Shown in pieces: positions 1 to 9,729 of a DNA stretch of 30,812 bases. The notes under the pieces were generated by a model. That model saw nothing but the letters and a program-made list of their open reading frames with translations. It did not search any database and was not told the DNA's origin. How positions within the stretch are numbered: the first letter of the stretch is position 1; every line of letters starts with the position of its first letter. Source of the DNA: Lentinus brumalis. Lineage: Eukaryota > Basidiomycota > Agaricomycetes > Polyporales > Polyporaceae. The position numbers and the translations under genes are program-made. The DNA is taken from assembly GCA_001792895.1 (NCBI GenBank), contig MARA01000112.1:1-30812 (forward strand), given 5' to 3'.

Positions 1-207
1 GCGTGCACTACATTACTAGGCAACTATCTAGAAGGTTCTAGGGACCAAGGTCCTAGAAGTTGGACCAATGATGTAATAGATATCCCTAAAGAAGATAAAA
101 AAGATCATAAACATCGATAATTGATGATAACTACTGATAACTCCAGATAATGAAGATAAGCCCACTTATCCACCGGATAAGCGCTAGAAAGGTCACGTTT
201 TGTGACA
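1..207 (-). repeat. 3' LTR of the Gypsy element (partial, cut by window edge)
   Basis: This stretch matches 6978-7187 almost base for base and ends with the same TGTGACA (201-207), the reverse complement of a TGTCACA start, as expected for an LTR running TG...CA. The rest of this LTR lies left of the window. Just inside it is a purine-rich tract on the minus strand. Confidence 0.9.
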
Positions 208-210
208 GTA

Positions 211-220
211 CCCCCACTTC
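211..220 (-). other. polypurine tract next to the 3' LTR
   Basis: On the minus strand this reads GAAGTGGGGG, 3 bases before the LTR start. That is the position and composition of the plus-strand primer of an LTR retrotransposon. Confidence 0.6.
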
Positions 221-229
221 TAGTTCGAG

Positions 230-1470
230 CTCCGATGAGAAGAGCGAAGCTAGGAACTCTCCACCATGCGGATTGCATGCGGGTGAGCCTCATGGAATTG
301 TTTGATGAGCTCGGAGAGTTCGTGAGGTTATTGACCGGCTCCCAAGAATCATCCTCGGGGCCGTAAACCTTTCACCGACTAGGTATTGGAGTTGTCTGCG
401 GTAGCGCCTGGAGTCGAGAATTGCTTCGACCTCGAACTCCTCATGCCCATCGATAATGACAGGGTCAGGTGGGGCCGGTTTCTGGCCTGGGATCTGAGAG
501 TCATGATATGGTATGAGCTTGCTGGCATGGAAGACTGGATGGATCCGAGTCATCCTAGCAGGCCACTTCAGTCTGAAAGTGACTGGAGAAAGTTTTTCAA
601 CAATCTCAAAGGGTCCATACCGAGCGTTGAGCTTGCGACCCGTGGTTTGATAGTCACGTAGGTCAATAGAACCTTGTCGCCTACTTTGAAGGGGACCTTC
701 TGGACTCCTGATCATAGTACCACTTCATCCGCTCGGCTGCCAAAGCAAGAGCTGCCTTCGCTTGCTCCTGGGCTTGTTGTTCTCCATGCAATGTCACTGA
801 GGTTTGTTGGAGTTGCTTCTTGCGAAGCGTTGGACCTGCCCGTGGTGTCGACCGTATTCCAAGAAGAATGGGCTCTCCTTGGTTCCTTCGTGAGCTGCAT
901 TATTACGCAACTCTGCTGCACTGAGAAGCTAGACCAGTTGGCTTTTTGGTAATCAACATAGCAGCGAAGGAATTGCTCCAGTGTCTGGTTGACCCTTTCG
1001 GTCTGGCCATCTGTCTGCGGGTGATATGTGGTGGACATGGATGATTCTATCCCAGTAGCTTGCACCATTCTTGAATAGCGCTGCCGCGAATTGTGTACCC
1101 CTGTCGGAGATGATCTGAAGCGGTAGGCGCCATGCAACGGCCATATCCTCTCATAGAGTAGTTCCGCTAGATCTTTCGCAGAGAACTCGTTCTTGATGGG
1201 AGAAGAAGTGTGCTCGCTTTGTGAGCCTGTCTACCAACGCAGATGGCGGTGTATAACCAAACGATTCTGGTAGCTGAGTGATAAGGTCGATAGTGATGAT
1301 TCCCATGGCCCTTCCGGGACAGGGTTGGGCTGGAGCGGTCCATATGGCTGTTGCGGACGGTTCTTCATCCGTTGACAGATGTCGCAGCCTGTGACATACT
1401 TCTTGGTGAATACTGACATGCCCGGCCACCAGTATTCCGTGAGACGAGTTCAATGTCTTCCACCTCCCGG
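230..1470 (-). pseudogene. integrase with chromodomain, broken by frameshifts
   Basis: The integrase reading changes frame several times. The HH part of the HHCC zinc domain closes the RT-frame ORF near 1450. The CC part (GCDICQRMKN) lies in another frame near 1380. The second catalytic aspartate motif (ISDRGTQF) is near 1100, and YHPQTDGQTERVNQ, which holds the catalytic Glu, is in a third frame near 1020. A GPF/Y-type module (RYGPFEIVEKL) is near 610, followed at about 470-260 by a chromodomain (EEFEVEAILDSR...LQYLV) whose second half (DDSWEPVNNL) is again shifted. The integrase inserts cDNA into the host genome; the chromodomain of chromoviruses targets histone marks. The number of breaks points to decay rather than programmed shifts. 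Confidence 0.88.
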
Positions 1471-3327
1471 ATGTCCAGCAGAAGGTATATCATGGTGCAT
1501 CTGAACTACTCGTCTACGGAGGTGAATCGTTGTCGCTCTTTGGATATAGACTTTGCCACGGTAGAGCAAAAGTCCATTCTCGTAGTTCCAATCCTCCAGG
1601 GACTTGCTGAACTCTCGTGGTCCAGACTTCAGCAGTTGCTGATAGTCCTTGGTGACGTTGTCCTGTAGCAATGCTTCTTTGACCTCTCTTAGGAGAATGT
1701 CATCATTGATAGGCGACTCATGAGAGGAATCGATAGCATGAATGGCGAAAAATTCAGGCTTGAGAAGGATTTGATCTCGGTTATCGAATTCCACCCCCTC
1801 TTCATGGTCTGGCCTCCTGGACAGAGGGTCGGCAGTGAGCATTGTCTTGCCTGGTTTGTGGCGCAATACGAAGTTGAAACGCGTGAGGTACAGAGACCAT
1901 CTCGCCTGTCTCCGTGTCAACTTCTGGGCCGTCTTGAAATAGGTCAAGTTCTGATGATCTGACCATATCTCGAGCTTTTCCGGATGACCCTCCAAGTACT
2001 GCCTATATTCCTCCAGAGCGCGTATAATAGCAAGCATCTCTTTGTCGTAGATCTCATAGTTCCGTTCATGGACATTGAGCGACTTGGAATAAAAGGCTAC
2101 TGGATGCCACAACTTGTCAGTTGGGTCCAGCTGAGACAGGACTGCTCCGGTGGCAAAGTCACTGGCATCCGTCTCAAGGCGGAAAGGGTTTACATCATCC
2201 GGGATGCGCAGAATAGGGGCTGAGGTAAAGGCCTTTTTCAGGCTATCGAACGCATGTTCCTGTTCCTCGCCCCAGACCCATGGTTGATCCTTCTTGGTCA
2301 ATGAGGTGAGCGGCTTGGCATGCTTTGCAAAGTCCTTGATAAACCTCCTGTAAAAGTTGGCAAAGCCGAGGAAGGCTTGGACTTGCTTGACCTTAGTGGG
2401 TCGCGGCCAGTCGGTCACTCCAGAAACCTTCTTAGGGTCCATCGAAATCTGTCCCTTCGAGATGATCATGCCCAGATATTCGATGCTGCTTTTTTCAAAG
2501 AAGCACTTCTCTGGTTTTGCAAATAGATCATTATCTCGTAGACGTTTGAGCACCTCCTGAGTGATTTGACGGTGTTGACGCACATTGTCCGTGAAGATCA
2601 ATATGTCATCAAGGTACACAATAACGTGTCCATCCCGTATGAGATCACCGAGTATATCGTTCATCATTGCCTGGAAGGTGGCTGGTGCATTGGAGAAACC
2701 GAAGTACATCACATTGGCTTCAAACAGCCCGCGATGTGTGATGAAAGCCGTTTTCCATTCGTCACCCTCTCGGATACGAACATTATTATATCCCCAGCGC
2801 AAGTCAATTTTTGTGAATATTGACGCCTGGCTGAGCGAGTCAACCAAGTCCGCTATGCGGGGAATTGGGTAACGGTTCTTCACTGTGATGTCGTTTAACT
2901 TCCGGTAGTCTACCACCAACCGCAGGCTTCCATCACTCTTCTTGACAAAGAAGACAGGTGCTGCTAGAGGGCTCTTTGACTTTCGAATGTAACCCTTTCG
3001 GGTTTCCTCATTGATCCATTCGTCCAAGGAATTGCGTTCCTTTGGAGACATTGGATATAGTTTGGCCGGTCGAGGAAGCGGGGCCCCCTCCTCGAAGTCA
3101 ATACCGTGGTCATACGGTTTGCGCACCGGCATCCTCTCTGATTCTTTCTTTGAGAACACGTTGCCATACTCGTGTAGATATTCTGGGACTATAGTCTTCC
3201 AGTTGCGAGTATCATCGTCCTCAATCTCCTCGAGATTTTTGCAAGAATCTCTGCGGTCAACTGTGCTACTTCGTGGTCGTCTGGATCTTCTGTCGAAATC
3301 CAGTTGATATGCGGATTTTCGATACAC
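1450..3327 (-). CDS. pol: reverse transcriptase-RNase H region of Gypsy Pol
   Basis: This is an open frame of 625 codons. RT motifs appear in order: PLAAPVFFVKKSDGSLR, VVDYRKLN, the LRWGYNNVRI region (usually Q where G is found), FSNAPATFQ, and the catalytic YLDD at 2605-2616. The connection domain follows, then RNase H with TDAS, the KEMLAI glutamate and WSDHQNL. The tail enters the integrase zinc domain (HH only) before the frame breaks at about 1450. The first ~27 residues look non-coding; homology-like sequence begins around CKNLEEIEDD. Polypeptide joining the protease (3356-3904) to RT is spread over a third frame (3189-3407), so a frame change or small indel separates them. Confidence 0.93.
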   Translation of the reverse strand: MYRKSAYQLDFDRRSRRPRSSTVDRRDSCKNLEEIEDDDTRNWKTIVPEYLHEYGNVFSKKESERMPVRKPYDHGIDFEEGAPLPRPAKLYPMSPKERNSLDEWINEETRKGYIRKSKSPLAAPVFFVKKSDGSLRLVVDYRKLNDITVKNRYPIPRIADLVDSLSQASIFTKIDLRWGYNNVRIREGDEWKTAFITHRGLFEANVMYFGFSNAPATFQAMMNDILGDLIRDGHVIVYLDDILIFTDNVRQHRQITQEVLKRLRDNDLFAKPEKCFFEKSSIEYLGMIISKGQISMDPKKVSGVTDWPRPTKVKQVQAFLGFANFYRRFIKDFAKHAKPLTSLTKKDQPWVWGEEQEHAFDSLKKAFTSAPILRIPDDVNPFRLETDASDFATGAVLSQLDPTDKLWHPVAFYSKSLNVHERNYEIYDKEMLAIIRALEEYRQYLEGHPEKLEIWSDHQNLTYFKTAQKLTRRQARWSLYLTRFNFVLRHKPGKTMLTADPLSRRPDHEEGVEFDNRDQILLKPEFFAIHAIDSSHESPINDDILLREVKEALLQDNVTKDYQQLLKSGPREFSKSLEDWNYENGLLLYRGKVYIQRATTIHLRRRVVQMHHDIPSAGHPGGGRH

Positions 3328-3355
3328 TCCTCTCCTAACTCGTCCAGTGGAGTGA

Positions 3356-3904
3356 TCAAGGGATCCACCCTTGGTAGCTGAAGCTCGTCGGCTTCTTCTT
3401 CAGCCACATTGCCTCTTTTACGAGCTCTTGGGGCACAGCTCTCAGGGCACCTGGTGAACCTCCATTCCCCATGTTCCCAGTCGATTCAGGGTTATGTCTG
3501 CGTAAGTAGGTGTACCCTAGGATCATGTCTTTACTACCTAAGTCTGCTACGAGCAGCTGGTGAGTTGACTTATGAGATCCAATTTCGACATAGGACCGGA
3601 CAGCATGAGTAATCTGTCCACTTTTGTTGGAGGTCCCGTCGGCGTTATACACGTCGTACGGGGTTGCCAGCTTATGAGTTCCCAGGTGATAGGTTTCGAC
3701 AACTGATTTATTGATGAAAGATGTCGTGGCCCCTGAGTCTACCAGAGCTTCGACCTGCACTTTTCTTCCGTAAACCCACAGTGTCACGGGCAATTTGAAT
3801 GAATTCCTGTTGCGAGAAGATGACGATATTACAGGATTGTCCGTGCTACTAATGCCAACACTACATGTCTGCATTCCGACGTTGGGTTTACTATTCTCTG
3901 CCAT
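3356..3904 (-). CDS. retroviral-type aspartic protease region
   Basis: A 182-codon ORF holds the protease motif VDSGATTSF (catalytic Asp of DSGA, about 3728-3739), preceded by a hydrophobic strand (VQVEALV) and followed by a LLVADLGSKDMILGYTYLR segment that matches the second conserved part of Gypsy proteases (ILG near the end). It begins 18 bases after the Gag stop codon and in a different frame, so expression would need frameshifting, reinitiation or repair of an indel. The enzyme matures Gag-Pol in the virus-like particle. Confidence 0.88.
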   Translation of the reverse strand: MAENSKPNVGMQTCSVGISSTDNPVISSSSRNRNSFKLPVTLWVYGRKVQVEALVDSGATTSFINKSVVETYHLGTHKLATPYDVYNADGTSNKSGQITHAVRSYVEIGSHKSTHQLLVADLGSKDMILGYTYLRRHNPESTGNMGNGGSPGALRAVPQELVKEAMWLKKKPTSFSYQGWIP

Positions 3905-3921
3905 ATGTTCGCAGGTGTTAT

Positions 3922-5349
3922 TTACATATGGCGTATGAGAAAATCCGAGCTCTTCGAGGACCGAGCCTTGCCTTTTTCAGACTGGCCGGAACGAGTCTGA
4001 GGTTCATCCTCCTCAGACAAGGTTGATTCACTGTCAACATCCTCTCGCCCGAGTCTCGCAGTAGAGATGGACTTTGAAGACTTGGGGGTGTCGTCCTCGT
4101 CGTCCGTGACTTCAACTTCTACGACACGTGTCTTTTTCGCCTTGAAGTTGTTCGACGGTGTCGTGCCTTTTGTCCCTGTCTTCTGATCATTCCCTTTGGA
4201 CTGATCGTTCCCCTTGGACTGGCTCTGGGACTTGGGACGCTTGTCAGCGTTCTTGGCGAGCAGGTAGCAGTCATCTGTGTCGTGCGAGTTCCGCCTCTTG
4301 CAGTTGTGGCAGTATAGCGCCTTCTTGTTTGTGGTAGCGGAGTTGGCCTGCTTGCCCTTCTTGCCCTTGCCCTTCGACTTTTCAGCCGAGTCAATGTCCA
4401 TCGGGGTGTGACCGCTGTTGTCTGAGCTGCTCTTACTAAAGACAGTGCCTCGTGTCTTTTCCGGGTTGAGCTCTCTGTAGAAGTCGAGTAACATGTCGAG
4501 AAACTCGGTCCACTTCTTGGGGACATTGCTGCCACCCTTGCCAACGAGGGCAATCCGCATGTCGCGGCTGATAACCTCCCGTAGCTTGTCAATGAGAAGC
4601 TCATCATCGTAACCCGTAAGACGTCCGAGAGTACGGAAGCGTTCCGCATATCTGATGAAGTCTTTAGCAGCCAAGTCTTTGTTGACAAACAGGGCTGTGA
4701 TCTCCTTCTTTGCTCCTTCTTTGTCGTCTCTCTGCCCATAGATTTGCGCAAGCTCATCCATGAAGGCGTCCCACGTTCCGAGGTCTTGGCCTTTGCCTAC
4801 ACGGTCATAGTACGATGCCATGTATTTATGAGCTGGGCCTTGCAGCCGGGACAGGGCGGTAACAATCTTCTGTTTGTCGGTGACGATACCCTCGTGCGCG
4901 CACCACAGGCTGATCAGGTTGCGCCACTCCTCCAGCTTGATCTTGTCATCTGAGCCCTTGAAGATGGGGGGCTCGCCAATTTTGGGTTGACGCGAACCTC
5001 CTCCAGTCGACGCTGGTAAGGCATCGACTTGTTGTTTGTAGGACTGAACAAGGGTCTGCTGGTTCTGAACGAGTGTGCTGAGAGTGGTCACTTGAGTAGT
5101 CAAAAGACTGATGTGGTTTAAAGGCTCCGGAAATTGGTGTCCATATGCCCAGCCATTTCGGCTACCACATTCTGGACGTATTCCGGGACACGTTGTTCCG
5201 CAAGCCCTACTGCGTTCCGAGCTGCCAATGAGATTGATGTCTGCCCCATCTGATATGCCATCTCTGACAATAGCATCAATTGCCTGGGGGTCGAGCGCGT
5301 GGAACGTGGTTACGGGGACAAAGTTGTTGTAGTTCATTGCTGATGACAT
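3922..5349 (-). CDS. gag: Gag capsid/nucleocapsid protein of the Gypsy element
   Basis: A 475-codon ORF with ATG at 5349. The middle carries a retrotrans_gag-like helical region (PPIFKGSDDKIKLEEWRN...LSRLQGPAHKYM...FMDELAQIYG). The C-terminal third is basic and Ser/Lys-rich with one zinc knuckle, YCHNCKRRNSHDTDDCYLL, that is CX2CX5HX4C, one residue longer than the usual CX2CX4HX4C. The acidic/Ser tail ends 18 bases before the protease ORF. Gag forms the particle and packages RNA. It is the best-preserved ORF of the element, with no internal stop or frameshift seen. Confidence 0.9.
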   Translation of the reverse strand: MSSAMNYNNFVPVTTFHALDPQAIDAIVRDGISDGADINLIGSSERSRACGTTCPGIRPECGSRNGWAYGHQFPEPLNHISLLTTQVTTLSTLVQNQQTLVQSYKQQVDALPASTGGGSRQPKIGEPPIFKGSDDKIKLEEWRNLISLWCAHEGIVTDKQKIVTALSRLQGPAHKYMASYYDRVGKGQDLGTWDAFMDELAQIYGQRDDKEGAKKEITALFVNKDLAAKDFIRYAERFRTLGRLTGYDDELLIDKLREVISRDMRIALVGKGGSNVPKKWTEFLDMLLDFYRELNPEKTRGTVFSKSSSDNSGHTPMDIDSAEKSKGKGKKGKQANSATTNKKALYCHNCKRRNSHDTDDCYLLAKNADKRPKSQSQSKGNDQSKGNDQKTGTKGTTPSNNFKAKKTRVVEVEVTDDEDDTPKSSKSISTARLGREDVDSESTLSEEDEPQTRSGQSEKGKARSSKSSDFLIRHM

Positions 5350-5435
5350 AGTGGTTAGTACTTGTCTTCCGAGTGGTTACAATGAAAGGTAGCAAAACAA
5401 AGGATTCTCTATTGCCAATGGTGCCCATTACAGAT

Positions 5436-6142
5436 CTAGATGCCATAGTTGAACTCCAGCTTCAGAGCGTTGAGCTCGTCGCAGATCTCCGGAAGACGCT
5501 CGTTCAGGTTCTTGAAGGAAACCTGGCCGACGGCCTTTAGCTGCCTCTTGATAATCCTCCACTCCTTATTCGTCAGCTTCCGCGCCCTCTTCTCCAAGTT
5601 GGTGTACAACTCGTTGAACTCCGTGCCCCACAACCTGATGTCGTCCTTCGCATCCTTCGAGATACGATCATCCTCGAGTGCCTTCTTGACGAATGGAGAG
5701 AGTCTTTCGACAGTGGGTCGGAAGAGGCGCTCGAACTCCCGGATGCGATCGACGACCTTGTGCTTCAGCATGTGGAGGTCCTTGGGGACAGGCTTGTGCT
5801 CTGGGATCTGCACAGGTGCCTGGAGTCGTTCGATGAGGGGACGAGATGGGTCGGAGATGCGATCGATGAGGGGTGGTGAGGCCTGGGAGATACGTTCGAG
5901 GCGTCGTATCTCCTTGAGGAGCCTGGCACGCTCTGCAAGTTGAGCGATGTCTTCGTCGGCCTGTCTCGCACGCTCCGGGTCGAAAGGTCGGGGGATGACG
6001 CGGACTGGTGCGGCGTTAACCCTTTTGCGAGGGAAGCGAGGGACGTGCTTGTACTCGTGCGAAGGCCGAAGAGGATGCACTCGTAAATACCGAGCGGCTC
6101 CTGCTTGGCAATGACCTTGCGGTCCTTCGAGATCTTGGGCAT
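5436..6142 (-). pseudogene. extra ORF upstream of Gag, one frame change
   Basis: An ATG at 6142 opens MPKISKDRKVIAKQEPLG...; near 6050-6080 the sensible reading moves to a second frame that stays open to 5436 (HEYKHVPRFPRKR... ending LKLEFNYGI). The protein would be about 235 residues, highly charged and helical, with an Arg/Glu-rich middle. It carries no motif that I recognise as Gag or Pol. It lies 86 bases upstream of the Gag ATG on the same strand, inside the element. The frame change could be a one-base indel. Its role is unknown; it may be a particle or nucleic-acid-binding protein specific to this group of fungal elements. Confidence 0.6.
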
Positions 6143-6760
6143 GGCTAAGAGAAAGAGTCAGCAGCTTGTCAGCTGGTCCTTGACAGGACAAAACTCCAAA
6201 AAGGGAAAGGTTGTGCCTTGATGTGGTGGTAAGCTTGATTCTCAGACACGGCACCACACCGTGCTGCAAATGGGTTTGAGAGGGTGTTGCACCCTTCTCT
6301 AATCTGTCCAGCCTGGTTACCCGTCGACAAGTCAAAGACTCTCATGGGAGATGCAAATGATCCGTTCCAAGCTGTTGCCCGAAGGCTAACAGATCCCCTT
6401 ACGCCTAGGGCCCGGCAAGAAGATCAACAACCAAGCCATACAGCCTGCCATAGGCAAGCCATACAACAAGGTGTCTCTCAACATAAGTGACTGAAGCTTG
6501 ACAGCAACAGCACTGAAGCCCCCAGAACCCAATAAGTACTGAAGCTTGACAGCAACAATACTATAGCCCCCAGAACCCACAAAGCCTAGGGCTAAAAGCC
6601 CAAAGGCAAAGGCAACAACCGACACCCAATTAAAGGAAATAAATGCAAGGGACTTTGCCAAGCCCAGTGCAATAGAAGAAGACTTATCCAAATATAACAG
6701 TAAGCCCAAATACAATACTCACTAGTTATGAAATATAAGTGTGGGGAAAAGGTGAGGGCT
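6143..6760 (-). other. leader between 5' LTR and first ORF of the element
   Basis: No convincing gene. On the plus-strand text it holds a 48-bp direct duplication (6490-6537 and 6538-6585, both starting ACTGAAGCTTGACAGCAACA) and several AG-rich stretches. A primer binding site should lie next to the LTR; I could not identify one with confidence. A minus-strand ORF at 6386-6715 is hydrophobic only by chance of the repeat and is not called. Confidence 0.6.
6490..6585. repeat. 48-bp tandem duplication in the element leader
   Basis: Two adjacent copies begin with the same 20 bases at 6490 and 6538, and both contain GCCCCCAGAACCCA. They differ at a few positions. Confidence 0.8.
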
Positions 6761-7187
6761 TGTTAGGCCAGAGTTGTTAGATGGGTTAGACAATAAGTGG
6801 ATAAGTCTGAGGGTGCCGGCCTCAGACTGGTGGTTTATATATGTAGCCCCAGCCCCCCTGGGACTGGGGAAGACCCCTGATACTCTATGTTACTAAGCTA
6901 ATCACATGACCAGCTGAGTAAGGCTGAGTCATGTGTGCTGAGGTAGCCCTATTACTCAGCAAGTAACTGACCAATAGCGTGCACTACATTACTAGGCAAC
7001 TATCTAGAAGGTTCTAGGACCAAGGTCCTAGAAGGATCTGGACTAATGATGTAATAGATATCCCTAAAGAAGATAAAAAGCGATCATAAACATCGATAAA
7101 TGATGATAACTACTGATAACTCCAGATAACTAATGATAAGCCCACTTATCCACCGGATAAGCGCTAGAAAGGTCACGTTTTGTGACA
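6761..7187 (-). repeat. 5' LTR of the Gypsy element
   Basis: 6978-7187 repeats the left LTR. The LTR probably continues to about 6761, where the plus strand shows a TG start (TGTTAGG), but this inner edge cannot be checked because the matching part of the other LTR is outside the window. The U3 part (7187 down to about 6840) contains a dense set of GATAA/TTATC motifs and a perfect inverted repeat at 7012-7033. Confidence 0.75.
6833..6842 (-). promoter_or_regulatory. TATA box of the retrotransposon LTR promoter
   Basis: The minus strand reads ATATATAAACC, an A/T run in an otherwise GC-balanced LTR, about 345 bases from the LTR start. This fits the U3/R junction of an LTR promoter, with transcription starting near 6805-6810. 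Confidence 0.5.
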
Positions 7188-8047
7188 GCAACTCGTCACT
7201 GCAGTCCGGGCCCGAGCCACTGCGTCGGTGGTGCCACTGGCACTCACGATCGGTATCAACCCCCCTGCGCCGCGTACCCCTTCTGCAGAGCCTTTCGCGG
7301 CTCCGGTTTCGCCCTTGCCGGTATGCATGCCCCCCACGGCCCCGCTGGCTCCCGTTCGTCTCTCGACTCCGCCATCGTCTCTCCGCCTGCCTTCCCCGCC
7401 TGGCATTGCTCGTGCTCCTTCCATCGGACCCTCCAACATCAACCAGGCTCCCTCCGCAGGCCCATCCGCGCATCTTGCTGCTGAGCAGGACCCTCCGTCC
7501 GCTCCGGGTACGGGTTTCACGCAACTGACTGTGGTACGTTACGCCGGACCCGTTGATCAGTGTGATACATTGCTGACGCCGAGGCTTCTAGGGCGGGTCG
7601 CCCATCGTACGGACAGAACGGAAGGTGACACCTCGTCCCAAGCACAACGAACCTCGGAAGACCATCCTTACGCCCTACTGGGGTCCCGGCAAGACGCCTG
7701 CACTCGAACTCATTCGGGCTCCCCCTGATCTCACTTCAGACCCGGAGCTCGCCGTGGGCGACGTCTTCCACTGGTATACTGCCGTTCAATATCGGCTGTG
7801 GGTCTGGGACTCGGACGACGACGGCCTCTCCAAGTGGCAGGCGGTCAGATATGGGCATCGGCGGGCTGATGGTCGTCGGCTCATCGTCACTCCTCAGACC
7901 AATGTACCCAGCTGGGTCAGTCAAGAACATTATGCAGACCTCGACCATGGTGAGTTCATGTATATTGCCTTTGACCACCACGCTTACACGGCGTTGTTCA
8001 CAGCAATGAGGTCGAAGGATGCATACGAGCCTGAGTCAGAGTTGTGA
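7188..8047 (+). pseudogene. gene A: 5'-truncated gene with Trp-rich WVW/DGR domain, cut by the LTR
   Basis: An open frame runs straight out of the LTR edge. No ATG opens it: the first in-frame codons follow a TGA inside the LTR (7183), and the frame is already Pro/Ala/Ser-rich coding-like sequence. A 58-nt intron (7534-7591, donor GTACGT, branch CTGAC, acceptor TTCTAG) joins it in phase 0 to the second exon, which ends at TGA 8045-8047. The C-terminal part (FHWYTAVQYRLWVWDSDDDG...DGRRLIVT...SWVSQEHY) resembles the C-terminus of the next gene. I recognise no named family. The 5' end was most likely separated by insertion of the retrotransposon in coding sequence. Confidence 0.6.
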
Positions 8048-8435
8048 TTGTCCATGCATCAGCGGCGGCACTCCCCGGTATACACGGTCTTGGCTTATCG
8101 CGTCACGGAACCTTGTCTGGCTTATGTTACAGCAGCGATGTACTCTTTCAGTATTCAGCTATAATGTCCATCACTCTCTGTATGCCACAGTCACCAGAGG
8201 CTGGCATGTGTTCGGCTCGTTCCTGAGTGGTACGCGGAAGCGCGTGCAAATCTGTGCAAAGTGGCAATGCGGCCCGATGTAGCGCGCATCCGTACGCGTA
8301 ACCTTTTGCCCTTTGACCTTTGCCTTTGAACGTCGAAGGTCTGACAAGCCTGCTCTTTGCGACAATGCCCGTTGTATCGCTCTCCATGCTTGAAGCGTCG
8401 CCGGAACCACTCCTCCCACCTCTCCATCCTCCTCC
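8048..8435. other. spacer between genes A and B
   Basis: No supported gene, repeat or RNA. It presumably holds the 3' end of gene A and the promoter of gene B. Confidence 0.5.
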
Positions 8436-9729
8436 ATGATACCCATGCTCGGCCCTGGGTCAGTCTGTGCCCTGGCTGTCCTGGCCCTCACTCTCGGCTT
8501 TACAATCTACAAGCTTCGAACTCGTCATCCGCCTCGTCGTCTCCGTCAAACACAGACACTTGCGTATACATATTCAGCGACCGCCACGGTACAGCGTCAA
8601 GAAGCAACCTACCTCAACTTCCCCGCGCCGCCCTTAGCCCGTGCCGATGCTCCAGTTCGGCCGACCGTCCTGAAAGACTTTGCAGATCAAATGGGAAGCT
8701 TTCGAGCTCAGTGAGTCCGAGAGTGAACTTGATGCGGGATGCGTATCTGACAGCTAGCACGCAGTCATCTGAGGAGTCGAGCGACGGATAGCCGCAGAGC
8801 TGATGCTGAGGACGCGGTATCGCGTGGTGTGGTCCTGTCACGTCCGCAGCTGTCCCGTCGCCGTTCAGTGCTGCAGATCCAAGCTCTACCTCACCTTCGT
8901 AGCACTCCACTGTCAGACGCAGGTACGTCGGACCTGGAGAAGGATCCCTTTACAGGTCCATCGCATCCCAGATCGAACATCATCCCAGACTCGATACAGG
9001 ACTACCTTCTCGCATCTCCCCCTTCACCCCCGCCTCGTCCTACGTCCAACATCATCAGAGACAGTTCTTTTACTCTCCTCGGACCGTCTCGACGGGCATC
9101 AAAGAGACCCGTCGTGCCATCCAGGTCCTCTTCGTTATCATCCCTGTCAACACTGTCCGACGTAGACGAGGCTCCGGCAGCCGCTAGTCAACCGGCCCGG
9201 GAGGAACCAGAACCTCGAGCAGGAATCCGCGTCGACCCGGAGACATCTTTCATGAATCATGTGAGTTGTACTCGTCTTTGAGAGTTAACCGTCATTCAAC
9301 TCTGGACAGGAAGCGGAATATCTGATACGGCAGGACCGTACGCAGCCAGCATCCGAAGGGGGCGGCGGATTACAGTTATGGTGGTTTGAGACCAGTTCGA
9401 TGAATCCGCGTCAGCATCCTCCAGATCTCTCGCGTCGTCCAGATCTTGAGGAGGAAGACCCGTTCCTGCACAAGCATGGGAAGAAGCGTGAGCACCTCCA
9501 GATCTGGGTATGGGTCAATGAAGGCGATGTTGGATTCCACTGGAAGAGAGTGCACGAAGGCTTCAAGCGTCCGTCCGACGGGAGGATGCTGGCGTTGACA
9601 GATACACATCAGAAACCTGCGTGGTGGACACGCGACTGGTTTAGAAGGCAGAAGAAAGGCAGAGAGCGGAGTGAGTGCCACTATTACTTCTCTGCTCGCC
9701 GTCGCTGAAGGACATCAGACCGGCTGTAG
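8436..9729 (+). CDS. gene B: predicted membrane-anchored protein with Trp-rich WVW/DGR domain
   Basis: Exon model: 8436-8710, 8765-9260, 9310-9670, 9719-9729, with introns of 54, 49 and 48 nt and donors GTGAGT; without the last splice the ORF simply ends at 9708. Frames join cleanly at each junction. Residues ~9-27 (SVCALAVLALTLGFTIYKL) form one membrane helix followed by a basic stretch (RTRHPPRRLRQ), which suggests a signal anchor with the body in the cytoplasm or nucleoplasm. A Ser/Pro-rich disordered middle follows, then a C-terminal domain: LQLWWFE...LQIWVWVNEGD...HWKRVHEGF...DGRMLALTD...WWTRDWF. The same pattern of Trp-Val-Trp, Asp-Gly-Arg and a terminal Trp occurs in gene A. I do not recognise the family; by position it could be an accessory gene of the transposon next door. 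Confidence 0.65.

Larger units (their letters stand above)
1..7187 (-). mobile_element. Ty3/Gypsy chromovirus LTR retrotransposon, decayed, 3' LTR incomplete
   Basis: The element reads right to left: 5' LTR, leader, an extra ORF, Gag with a zinc knuckle, aspartic protease, reverse transcriptase and RNase H, integrase, chromodomain, polypurine tract, 3' LTR. RT lying before integrase places it in Ty3/Gypsy (Metaviridae), and the C-terminal chromodomain makes it a chromovirus. The two LTR copies (1-207 and 6978-7187) are close to identical but differ by small indels and substitutions. Pol is split over several frames, especially in integrase, so this copy is probably not autonomous. The left end lies outside the window. 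A 5-bp target duplication would be GCAAC (7188-7192), but its partner is not visible. Confidence 0.93.

Noticed and set aside
6386..6715. Hydrophobic minus-strand ORF in the element leader
   Set aside because: It lies over the 48-bp duplication and reads as two copies of the same peptide; no ATG context or conservation argument.
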